Assembly (NCBI GenBank): GCA_031276985.1
Contig: JAISMA010000166.1
Location: 1-5,403, forward strand
DNA from: Helicobacteraceae bacterium
GTDB lineage: Bacteria; Campylobacterota; Campylobacteria; Campylobacterales; SZUA-545
Direction of reading: 5' to 3'
Length of the DNA stretch: 5,403 bases
Part shown: positions 1-4,628 of the stretch, piece after piece
Position numbering within the stretch: position 1 is the first letter of the stretch
How the letters are laid out: each line of letters begins with the position of its first letter
The notes under the pieces: model-generated
What the model was told of the DNA's origin: nothing
The model's input: the letters and a program-made list of their open reading frames with translations, nothing else
Database searches by the model: none
Program-made: the position numbers and the translations under genes

Positions 1-111
1 AACACGATCACGGCGGTTATCACGGAAGACGCGCAAAAGGAGCTTGACTTCAAGCGCGGCGATAAAGCGTGGGCGCTGTTCAAAGCGTCGCATGTGATTA
101 TCGGCGCTTAA
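1..111 (+). CDS. C-terminal end of a TOBE/Mop-domain molybdate-binding protein (partial)
   Basis: Only the last 36 codons are in the window, open from base 1 and ending at TAA (109-111). The residues fit the second half of a Mop/TOBE domain: an ITAVIT strand, then a leucine and 'GDKAWALFKASHVIIG', the typical 'GD.v.AliKas.VmiG' ending of molybdopterin-binding (Mop) proteins and of ModE. Such domains bind molybdate or tungstate in the cytoplasm. It lies 132 bases upstream of modA on the same strand, which suits either a ModE-type regulator or a stand-alone Mop storage protein of the same pathway. Which of the two cannot be decided, because any N-terminal helix-turn-helix would be outside the window. 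Family is fairly sure, exact role is not. Confidence 0.8.
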   Translation, partial: NTITAVITEDAQKELDFKRGDKAWALFKASHVIIGA

Positions 112-120
112 AACCGCAGA

Positions 121-152
121 GCCAAACGGCAAAGCGGCAAACGGGCAAAAAG
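121..152. repeat. four degenerate tandem 8-mers
   Basis: Four consecutive 8-base units read GCCAAACG, GCAAAGCG, GCAAACGG and GCAAAAAG. They lie just after the stop of the upstream TOBE gene, in noncoding sequence. The units share GCAAA at the start of the last three. It may be a slippage product or a set of phased protein-binding half-sites; the sequence alone does not tell. Confidence 0.55.
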
Positions 153-198
153 ACAAATTAAGGCGCGCTTAAGCCTTGTGGCGCGGGCGCTTTTCGCG

Positions 199-223
199 CG
201 GCGGCGTAATTTGCCGCCGTTTT
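199..223 (+). terminator. GC hairpin plus T run before modA (terminator or attenuator)
   Basis: CGGCGGC (199-205) pairs perfectly with GCCGCCG (213-219) around a 7-base loop and is followed directly by TTTT (220-223). This has the form of an intrinsic terminator with a short U tract. The modA Shine-Dalgarno begins only about 10 bases further on, leaving little room for a promoter between. So if modA is transcribed from upstream, the hairpin lies in its own leader and could act as an attenuator. Alternatively it ends the upstream transcript with read-through. Confidence 0.5.
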
Positions 224-243
224 ACATAGTCAAAGGAAGACAG

Positions 244-969
244 ATGACAAAATTGATTTTTGCGTTCTTTTCATGCGCGGCGTTGTTGCTTGCGGACATA
301 ACGGTAGCGGCTGCGGCAAGCTACAAAAACGCCCTCACGGAGGTAGTTGGCGCTTATAAAGGCGGCAAAGTGGAAACGGTGTTCGCCGCAAGCGGCAAAT
401 TGACGCAACAGATCGGCGAAGGCGCGGATTTCGACGTATTTATGAGCGCCGATCTGAAATTCCCGCAAGAGGTCGTCAAAAACGGCTGGGCTAACGGCGG
501 CGTGATCGCGACGGTGGAAAACAAGCTGATCTTGTGGAGTCGCTCGATCGACCTCAAAAACGGGCTGAACGTCCTAACCGACAAAAGCGTCAAACAGATC
601 GCGATCGCAAACCCGAAAACCGCTCCTCTTGGCGCGGCGGCTGTTCAGGCGCTGGAAAAAGCGGGGTTGTACAAGAAAATCGAGTCCAAGCTGGTTCAGG
701 GCGACAATATTTCGCAAGCGACGACTTATGTGGAAAGCGGCTCGGCGGAAGTGGGCATTACGGGTTATTCCGTCGTGGCGGAGATCATCGCCAAAGGCGA
801 AGGCAAATACGCCTATATCGACTCAAAACTCTACGATCCGCTACTCTATGGCACGGTGATTTTGAAAAATACCAAAAAACTCGACGAAGCGAAAAAGTTC
901 GTCGCGTTTTTGAAGTCTGACGAAGCGGTTAAAATCTTCGCCAAGCACGGTTTAAGCGTCATAAAATAA
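244..969 (+). CDS. modA: ModA, periplasmic molybdate/tungstate-binding protein
   Basis: A 241-residue substrate-binding protein of the molybdate ABC importer. The ATG at 244 is chosen because AAGGAAG (232-238) lies at the right distance and the first residues form a signal peptide (MTK, hydrophobic 4-16, cleavage probably after ALLLA at 17). A GTG at 178 would add 22 arginine-rich residues encoded by the leader hairpins and is rejected. The mature protein opens with ITVAAAAS, as in E. coli ModA ITVFAAAS. Ser26 and Ser50 align with the oxyanion-binding Ser12 and Ser39. 'IANPKTAPLG' (121-130), 'GDNISQA' (153-159) and 'GITGYS' (171-176) cover the remaining ligand-binding loops. The tyrosine in the last loop (Tyr175) sits one place later than E. 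coli Tyr170. Its stop overlaps the next ATG by one base. Preference for molybdate or tungstate cannot be read from sequence. Confidence 0.95.
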   Translation: MTKLIFAFFSCAALLLADITVAAAASYKNALTEVVGAYKGGKVETVFAASGKLTQQIGEGADFDVFMSADLKFPQEVVKNGWANGGVIATVENKLILWSRSIDLKNGLNVLTDKSVKQIAIANPKTAPLGAAAVQALEKAGLYKKIESKLVQGDNISQATTYVESGSAEVGITGYSVVAEIIAKGEGKYAYIDSKLYDPLLYGTVILKNTKKLDEAKKFVAFLKSDEAVKIFAKHGLSVIK

Positions 970-1400
970 TGAACGTTCTCGCGGGTTGTATCACGGGCGT
1001 TGAAACCGACGGCGCGATCTCGATCGTCGAGGTCGAGGCGGGCGGTTTGTCGTTTTCGGCGCTACTCGTAGAGACGCCAAAAACCTGCGATTATCTGGCG
1101 ATCGGGCGCAAAGTCGAAATCTTGTTCAAAGAGACCGAAGCGTCGATCGCCAAAAACCTAATCGGCGAAATAAGCCTAAGAAACCGCCACGGCGCAACAA
1201 TCGAAAGCCTGCGCTATGGCGGTCTTTTATGCGAAATCACGCTAAAAAGCGGCGGCGTAATCGCGCGATCCATTATCACGGCGCGATCGGCTACGCGGCT
1301 AAATCTCGCGGTTGGAGATACGATCGAATGGCTGGTCAAAGCCAATGAAATATCGCTAAGAGCGATCGACGAAACTGCGAAAGACGCTTATGTCGTTTGA
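969..1400 (+). CDS. Di-TOBE molybdate-binding protein in the mod operon (Cj0302c-like)
   Basis: A 143-residue soluble protein with no signal peptide or membrane segment. It has two TOBE-like halves: residues 1-63, with a weak match to the consensus, and about 65-132, where 'GEISLRNRHGATIESLRYGG' and 'VGDTIEWLVKANEIS' (115-129) give a clear TOBE pattern of paired beta strands. Proteins with tandem TOBE domains bind molybdate or tungstate in the cytoplasm, as in ModG and the C-terminal part of ModE. No helix-turn-helix is present, so a storage or buffering role, or partnership with ModC, is more likely than DNA binding. It starts in the TAATG overlap with modA and ends 11 bases inside modB. The same position is held by Cj0302c in Campylobacter jejuni, from memory. 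Family assignment is good; the precise role is inferred. Confidence 0.8.
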   Translation: MNVLAGCITGVETDGAISIVEVEAGGLSFSALLVETPKTCDYLAIGRKVEILFKETEASIAKNLIGEISLRNRHGATIESLRYGGLLCEITLKSGGVIARSIITARSATRLNLAVGDTIEWLVKANEISLRAIDETAKDAYVV

Positions 1401-2139
1401 GTTAAGCGCCGCGATCGTTGATACGCTTCAGAGCTTTGGCGTGGAATTAAGCAAAGATTCAGTCGGTTTTGTCTCTACGATGATCGTAACCTTCAAGCTC
1501 GCTTTTTGGACGACCATATTTTTACTGATAGTCGGCGTGCCGCTGGCGTATTGGCTGGCGCACACAAAAAGCCGCGCGCGCGTCTTATTTGAGGCGATCG
1601 TAAGCATGCCGCTTGTGTTGCCGCCAAGCGTGCTTGGTTTTTATCTGTTGATAACTTTTAGCAAGAAAAACAGCGCGATCGGTAGGTATCTTGACGAACA
1701 TTTCGACTTTCAGCTTGTTTTCAGCTTTGAAGGCTTGATTTTGGGTAGCGTGATATTCAGTCTGCCGTTTATGGTTCATCCGATCCAAAGCGGCTTTTCC
1801 TCGCTTAGCGTTTCCTTGCGCGAAGCCGCCGCCACGCTAGGCGCAAGCAGGTTAAAAACGCTGTTTTTCGTGCTGTTGCCGAATATGAAAAGCTCCTTGC
1901 TTACGGGAATCGTGCTAAGTTTCGCGCATACGGTGGGCGAATTTGGCGTGGTTATGATGATTGGCGGAAGCAAACCTGGCGTTACGAAAGTGGCGAGCAT
2001 AGCGATCTACGAGGAGGTCGAGGGACTGAACTATTCGCTGGCGCACACATACGCCTTCACGCTTTTTGCGATCACTTTTTCGCTGCTTATTTGCGTTTAT
2101 ATCCTAAATCGTCGCTTTGCGCGGGCTAACGCTATATGA
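1390..2139 (+). CDS. modB: ModB, molybdate ABC transporter permease
   Basis: A 249-residue inner-membrane permease with about five hydrophobic segments (near 31-57, 66-90, 113-133, 168-192 and 215-240). The signature 'MPLVLPPSVLGFYLL' (73-87) matches E. coli ModB 'LPLVLPPVVVGYLLL'. The EAA loop that docks on the ATPase is seen as E145-A-A...G151 and P164, followed by 'GEFGVVMMIGG' (183-193), also typical of ModB. The N terminus is about 20 residues longer than in E. coli ModB. The ATG at 1390 has only a weak purine stretch upstream, but it lies inside the end of the previous gene, so translational coupling explains it; a later start at Met31 would cut into the first membrane segment. It overlaps modC by ATGA (2136-2139). 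Confidence 0.95.
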   Translation: MSFELSAAIVDTLQSFGVELSKDSVGFVSTMIVTFKLAFWTTIFLLIVGVPLAYWLAHTKSRARVLFEAIVSMPLVLPPSVLGFYLLITFSKKNSAIGRYLDEHFDFQLVFSFEGLILGSVIFSLPFMVHPIQSGFSSLSVSLREAAATLGASRLKTLFFVLLPNMKSSLLTGIVLSFAHTVGEFGVVMMIGGSKPGVTKVASIAIYEEVEGLNYSLAHTYAFTLFAITFSLLICVYILNRRFARANAI

Positions 2140-3008
2140 TTGAAATCGACGTTAAAAAACGGCTTAAATCCGCAAATGGCGAGATAGAGTTTGCCTTCAA
2201 AGGCGCGATCGGCGAGGGCGAATTTGTAACCATTTTTGGCGCAAGCGGCGCGGGCAAAACGACGCTTTTGCGTATGATCGCTGGGCTTACCGCGCCCGAA
2301 AGCGGCGCGATCGTAGTTGGCGGCGAAACGTGGTTTGACAGCGCGAAAAAGATCAATCTCAAGCCGCAAAAGCGCCGCGTCGGTTTCGTGTTTCAAGATT
2401 ACGCGCTTTTTCCCAATATGAGCGTGCGAAAAAATATCGAATTTGCGCTATCAAAAGGCGATCGCGCAAACGCCGATCGGCTAATCGATCTGTGCGGGCT
2501 AAAGAGCCTCGAAAGCCAAAAACCCTCGCAATTAAGCGGCGGGCAGAGACAGCGAGTGGCTTTCGCGCGCGCGCTTGCGTTTCAGCCCAAAATCTTGCTG
2601 CTTGACGAACCTCTAAGCGCGCTGGATAACGCGATGCGCCGCGAACTTCAGGACGAACTGCTGGCGTTACAAAAGACGCTTCGCCCCGCCACGCTACTGG
2701 TTAGCCACGATCTAAGCGAGGTTTTCAGGCTTTCGACCAAAACTTTCGTGGTTGAAAACGGGCAAATCGCAAAAAGCGGCGCGCCTTCGGAGGTTTTTTC
2801 AAGCGCCAACGTGAGCAACAAGTTTCGCGCAATCGGCGAAACGCTTGCGATCGAGGAGTGCGGCGTGGTTTATATTTTGACGCTGTTGCTCGGAAGCGAC
2901 ATTGTCAAAGCGGCGGCGACGCAAGCGGAGATCGAGAATATCAAAGTCGGCGATCGCGTGCTGATCGCTTCCAAAGCCTTCAATCCGCTTATCATAAAAA
3001 TCGGCTAA
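2136..3008 (+). CDS. modC: ModC, molybdate ABC transporter ATP-binding protein
   Basis: A 290-residue ATPase that powers ModB at the cytoplasmic face. All motifs are intact: Walker A GASGAGKTT (35-43), Q-loop Gln87 in FQDYALFP, signature LSGGQ (133-137), Walker B ILLLDEP (153-159) with the catalytic Glu158, D-loop SALD (161-164) and H-loop His191. Residues 233-290 form one short TOBE/Mop-like tail that ends 'VGDRVLIASKAFNPLIIKI'. E. coli ModC (352 residues) has a longer regulatory part, so here oxyanion sensing may rest on this single domain or be shared with the di-TOBE protein. The start overlaps the modB stop as ATGA, which implies coupled translation. No mod gene follows it on this strand. 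Confidence 0.95.
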   Translation: MIEIDVKKRLKSANGEIEFAFKGAIGEGEFVTIFGASGAGKTTLLRMIAGLTAPESGAIVVGGETWFDSAKKINLKPQKRRVGFVFQDYALFPNMSVRKNIEFALSKGDRANADRLIDLCGLKSLESQKPSQLSGGQRQRVAFARALAFQPKILLLDEPLSALDNAMRRELQDELLALQKTLRPATLLVSHDLSEVFRLSTKTFVVENGQIAKSGAPSEVFSSANVSNKFRAIGETLAIEECGVVYILTLLLGSDIVKAAATQAEIENIKVGDRVLIASKAFNPLIIKIG

Positions 3009-3012
3009 CGTT

Positions 3013-3030
3013 GCCGCGTTTCGCGCTTTT
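3013..3030 (+). terminator. possible weak terminator after modC
   Basis: CGCG (3015-3018), a TTT loop and CGCG (3022-3025) are followed by CTTTT (3026-3030), starting a few bases after the modC stop. The stem is only four base pairs, so this is a weak candidate. It fits the end of the mod operon and the separate promoter region that follows. Confidence 0.3.
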
Positions 3031-3040
3031 AGGTTGCGGC

Positions 3041-3065
3041 TGGTAGTATTACAAAATAGTAATAC
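3041..3065 (+). promoter_or_regulatory. promoter/operator of the OsmC-family gene
   Basis: GTATTAC (3046-3052) and GTAATAC (3059-3065) form a perfect 7-bp inverted repeat around AAAATA. The same stretch also reads as two near-identical direct 9-mers, TAGTATTAC and TAGTAATAC, 13 bases apart. An extended -10-like string TGGTAGTAT (3041-3049) overlaps the left arm, which would start transcription near 3056 and leave a 25-base leader. No -35 is obvious, as is usual for Campylobacterota. Overlap of palindrome and promoter suggests a repressor site; which repressor is unknown. Confidence 0.4.
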
Positions 3066-3081
3066 CAAACAAAGGAAAACA

Positions 3082-3564
3082 ATGCAAGTAAGTCTAAAAC
3101 AAATCGGCGATTTGCGGTTTGAAGCTACGACAAGCAAGGGAATCAAGTTTGACGTCAATCCAAAAGAGCATATTGGACCGCTGGATTATTTCACGACCGC
3201 CACGATCGCGTGCTCTGCGGTTGATATTGCCACGTTGCCGCAAAAACAGGGCAAAACGGCGCGCAATCTATCGGTAAACGCCGAATTCGACCGTTCCGAG
3301 TCGCCGCCGTATCGTTTCACGTCAATTCATATTGTCTATTCGTTTGATTCGGACGGCGCGGATCTGGACGCCAAAAGGTGGGTTTTGTCGTCGCTTGAAA
3401 GCTACAGCACCACGATAAACACGGTTAGAGGCGCGGCGAAAATCTACTATTCGATCGCGCACAACGGCGAACTAATCGTCGATCGCGGCGCTATAGCAAG
3501 CGGCGAAAGCGAAGCGACGGGTTTAACGGCGGAAAATATGGAAAACAGCGTTTGCTCCGCTTGA
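3082..3564 (+). CDS. OsmC-family protein, YhfA-like, lacking the second cysteine
   Basis: A 160-residue soluble protein. The ATG at 3082 follows AAAGGAAAAC (3071-3080), a good ribosome binding site; a TTG at 3034 would place the upstream palindrome inside the gene and is rejected. The body follows E. coli YhfA closely: 'MQVSLKQIGDLRF', 'GPLDYFTTATIACSAVDI' (32-49) against 'SPMEMVLMAAGGCSAIDV', then R71 with 'YRFTSIHIVY' (77-86) against 'RLFTHINLHF'. OsmC and Ohr proteins reduce peroxides with a pair of cysteines. Here Cys44 matches the first, but the position of the second (EKYCSV in YhfA) reads ESYSTT, with Ser109 instead. Another Cys158 lies near the C terminus. The gene has its own promoter region and is followed by the repeat zone. 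Peroxidase activity is therefore uncertain; OsmC-fold membership is well supported. Confidence 0.85.
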   Translation: MQVSLKQIGDLRFEATTSKGIKFDVNPKEHIGPLDYFTTATIACSAVDIATLPQKQGKTARNLSVNAEFDRSESPPYRFTSIHIVYSFDSDGADLDAKRWVLSSLESYSTTINTVRGAAKIYYSIAHNGELIVDRGAIASGESEATGLTAENMENSVCSA

Positions 3565-3580
3565 ATCAATCGCCCCGCGC

Positions 3581-3609
3581 GCCCGCCATTCCCGCGTAGG
3601 CGGGCATCC
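3581..3609. repeat. dRS3-like hairpin repeat
   Basis: GCCCGCC (3581-3587) pairs with GGCGGGC (3599-3605); alternatively CCCGC (3591-3595) pairs with GCGGG (3600-3604) around GTAG. The core ATTCCCGCGTAGGCGGGCAT differs by one base from the ATTCCC...GGGAAT palindrome known as dRS3 in Neisseria and found widely in other proteobacteria. It begins 17 bases after the OsmC-family stop and might also serve as an RNA 3' hairpin, though no T run follows. Confidence 0.6.
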
Positions 3610-3642
3610 AGCGTTAAAACGTTCATGCGCCAATCGTCGATT

Positions 3643-3657
3643 GCGGGTAATCCCCGC
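3643..3657. repeat. short GC palindrome
   Basis: GCGGG (3643-3647), TAATC, then CCCGC (3653-3657). It resembles a degenerate member of the ATTCCCGC hairpin class seen at 3581-3609. No T run is attached, so a terminator role is not supported. Confidence 0.4.
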
Positions 3658-3730
3658 GATCTTCTCCCTTTTCTCAACGAAAGCCCTCTCGTCATTCCCT
3701 CATTCGTTTTGCGCCAAACAAGCGATCGCG

Positions 3731-3762
3731 CCTCCCGTCATTCTGCGCGAAGTCGCAGAATC
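3731..3762 (-). repeat. palindromic repeat, copy A (inverted)
   Basis: On the minus strand this reads GATTCTGCG, loop ACTTCG, CGCAGAATGACGG then GAGG. It is an exact 32-base reverse complement of copy B (3914-3945), so A and B together form a large inverted repeat around 151 bases. The 8-bp stem is perfect. Confidence 0.9.
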
Positions 3763-3913
3763 TATTTCTTGTTCCCGCAACCGCTTTGCGTTATTTCCGC
3801 GTTTCTAACGTGTCATACCCGCGACAAAGCGCTCGCCGCGATAGCGGCGCAAGGCGCGGAGGGAGACAGGTATCCAATATTTAAGACAATCGTTGCTTTG
3901 GTTTTTTAATTTG

Positions 3914-3945
3914 GATTCTGCGACTTCGCGCAGAATGACGGGAGG
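3914..3945 (+). repeat. palindromic repeat, copy B
   Basis: GATTCTGCG, loop ACTTCG, CGCAGAATGACGGGAGG. It is preceded by TTTTTAATTTG, as are copies C and G. Here the 27-base GCGGGAATGACGGGAG extension found after C and G is missing, and the sequence passes straight into the 85-bp repeat. Confidence 0.9.
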
Positions 3946-4030
3946 CAGTCGTTAAATCTGTTTTATCGGCGGTTTCGTAGTCTTTGATTTCTTTCGATAT
4001 TTATTTATCCGTTCTGTTGAACGTACCCTG
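3946..4030. repeat. 85-bp repeat, copy 1
   Basis: This 85-base segment matches 4544-4628 at equal overall length, with a handful of substitutions. The shared core includes TCGGCGGTTTCGTAG and TTCTTTCGATATTTATTTATCC. It ends with the degenerate part of the module that is tandemly duplicated at 4580-4750. In this copy it lies before the 90-bp repeat; at the other site it lies after it. Confidence 0.85.
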
Positions 4031-4120
4031 TATTAAGATGGTCAAACGACTTTTTAATTTGGATTCTGCGACTACGCGCAGAATGACGGGAGCGGGCGCT
4101 TTTGCGGGAATGACGGGAGG
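4031..4120. repeat. 90-bp direct repeat, copy 1
   Basis: It matches 4454-4543 in 88 of 90 positions; the only differences are 4041/4464 (G/A) and 4071/4494 (A/G). It carries TATTAAGATG, TTTTTAATTTG, palindrome copy C and the extension GCGGGAATGACGGGAGG. The high identity points to a recent duplication or gene conversion. Confidence 0.92.
4062..4092 (+). repeat. palindromic repeat, copy C
   Basis: GATTCTGCG, loop ACTACG, CGCAGAATGACGGGAG. The stem is identical to copies A and B; only the loop differs (ACTACG instead of ACTTCG). It is followed after 27 bases by a second GAATGACGGGAG (4108-4119). Confidence 0.9.
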
Positions 4121-4162
4121 GGCGAACGCTTGAAAAACGCGGCGCGAAGGTCTTAAATGCTA

Positions 4163-4190
4163 GATTCTGCGGCTACGCGCAGAATGACGG
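4163..4190 (+). repeat. palindromic repeat, copy D
   Basis: GATTCTGCG, loop GCTACG, CGCAGAATGACGG. The left flank CTTAAATGCTAGATTC is close to the terminal arm TTAATACTAGATTCCCG of the element at 4379-4459. A second hairpin-class tail, GGGTATGACGG, begins ten bases after it (4201-4211). Confidence 0.88.
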
Positions 4191-4314
4191 AGAGGGACGC
4201 GGGTATGACGGCGGGATTCGATCGCGGCGGATGCTTCGTTGCTGGTATAACGCAAGAGGCAAACGGCGACATAACGTATTACAAACGCCAAAGAGGCGGA
4301 TTGGGCGACTTCGT

Positions 4315-4341
4315 GATTAGGCGGCTACGCGCAGAATGACG
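4315..4341 (+). repeat. palindromic repeat, copy E (degenerate left arm)
   Basis: GATTAGGCG, loop GCTACG, CGCAGAATGACG. Two changes in the left arm (CT to AG) break the stem, while the right arm and tail are intact. It is the only one of seven copies with a damaged stem. Confidence 0.75.
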
Positions 4342-4378
4342 CAAGAAACTTACGAATGATATTAAATCCGCGACCGTT

Positions 4379-4459
4379 TTAATACTAGATTCCCGATCCT
4401 CGTTCGTCATTCTGCGCGAAGTCGCAGAATCGCGGAGGGAGACGGGTATCTAGTATTAA
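4379..4459. mobile_element. 81-bp MITE-like element with 17-bp terminal inverted repeats
   Basis: TTAATACTAGATTCCCG (4379-4395) is the reverse complement of 4443-4459 in 16 of 17 positions. The element therefore ends in TTAA on both sides and carries the inverted palindrome copy F in its centre, a hairpin within a hairpin. Length and ends are typical of a miniature inverted-repeat element. No target duplication beyond TTAA is evident, and no transposase is near. It could also be a plain structured repeat. Confidence 0.55.
4405..4431 (-). repeat. palindromic repeat, copy F (inverted)
   Basis: On the minus strand it reads GATTCTGCG, loop ACTTCG, CGCAGAATGACG, identical to copies A and B over this core. 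It sits in the middle of the 4379-4459 inverted-repeat element and lies in inverted orientation to copy G just downstream, as A does to B. Confidence 0.9.
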
Positions 4460-4543
4460 GATGATCAAACGACTTTTTAATTTGGATTCTGCGGCTACGC
4501 GCAGAATGACGGGAGCGGGCGCTTTTGCGGGAATGACGGGAGG
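4454..4543. repeat. 90-bp direct repeat, copy 2
   Basis: Second copy of 4031-4120 with two mismatches. It begins inside the right arm of the 4379-4459 element and runs directly into the second 85-bp repeat. Together with that repeat it makes the most complete version of the composite unit (4454-4628). Confidence 0.92.
4485..4515 (+). repeat. palindromic repeat, copy G
   Basis: GATTCTGCG, loop GCTACG, CGCAGAATGACGGGAG. Same loop as copies D and E. A second GAATGACGGGAG follows 27 bases on (4531-4542), exactly as after copy C. Confidence 0.9.
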
Positions 4544-4628
4544 CGGGCGTTAATCTGTTTTTGTCGGCGGTTTCGTAGTTTTTGAGTTCTTTCGATATTT
4601 ATTTATCCGTTCTACTGAACGCAACCTG
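4544..4628. repeat. 85-bp repeat, copy 2
   Basis: Matches 3946-4030 at equal length. Its last part, from 4580, is also the first part of the 87-bp tandem duplication, so the two repeat families are linked here. Confidence 0.85.

Larger units (their letters stand above)
112..243 (+). promoter_or_regulatory. modA leader region
   Basis: This gap between the TOBE gene and modA must hold any promoter and regulatory site of the mod operon. It contains four degenerate tandem 8-mers (121-152), an inverted repeat TTAAG-n5-CTTAA (158-172) overlapping AAGGC-n8-GCCTT (160-177), GCGCG-n9-CGCGC (181-199), and a perfect 7-bp hairpin with a T run (199-223). No convincing -10 box was found. The inverted repeats could be operator sites for a molybdate-responsive repressor, but none matches a ModE box that I can recognise. 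Confidence 0.4.

Noticed and set aside
178..243. GTG start giving a longer ModA
   Set aside because: The extra 22 residues are arginine-rich, encoded by the leader hairpins, and would hide the signal peptide. The ATG at 244 has a good ribosome binding site.
112..243. Moco (molybdenum cofactor) riboswitch upstream of modA
   Set aside because: The leader has several hairpins, but I could not match the conserved core of the Moco RNA motif, so the call is not supported.
3034..3081. TTG start giving a longer OsmC-family protein
   Set aside because: It would place the promoter-like palindrome inside the gene; the ATG at 3082 has AAAGGA at the right distance and matches the YhfA N terminus.
3581..3609. 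Intrinsic terminator for the OsmC-family gene
   Set aside because: The stem is strong but no T run follows on either strand. It is better described as a dRS3-like repeat, with a possible secondary role at the mRNA end.
3625..3909. 94-residue plus-strand open frame
   Set aside because: It translates palindrome copy A and other hairpins (ASRHSARSRRI-type peptide), has no ribosome binding site and resembles no protein family.
4157..4339. 60-residue plus-strand open frame
   Set aside because: It begins in palindrome D and ends in palindrome E. The unique middle part has no recognisable motif and there is no ribosome binding site.
3731..4515. CRISPR array
   Set aside because: The repeats are palindromic and occur in both orientations, with spacers from about 70 to over 150 bases and themselves repeated. 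This does not fit direct repeats with unique spacers of constant length.
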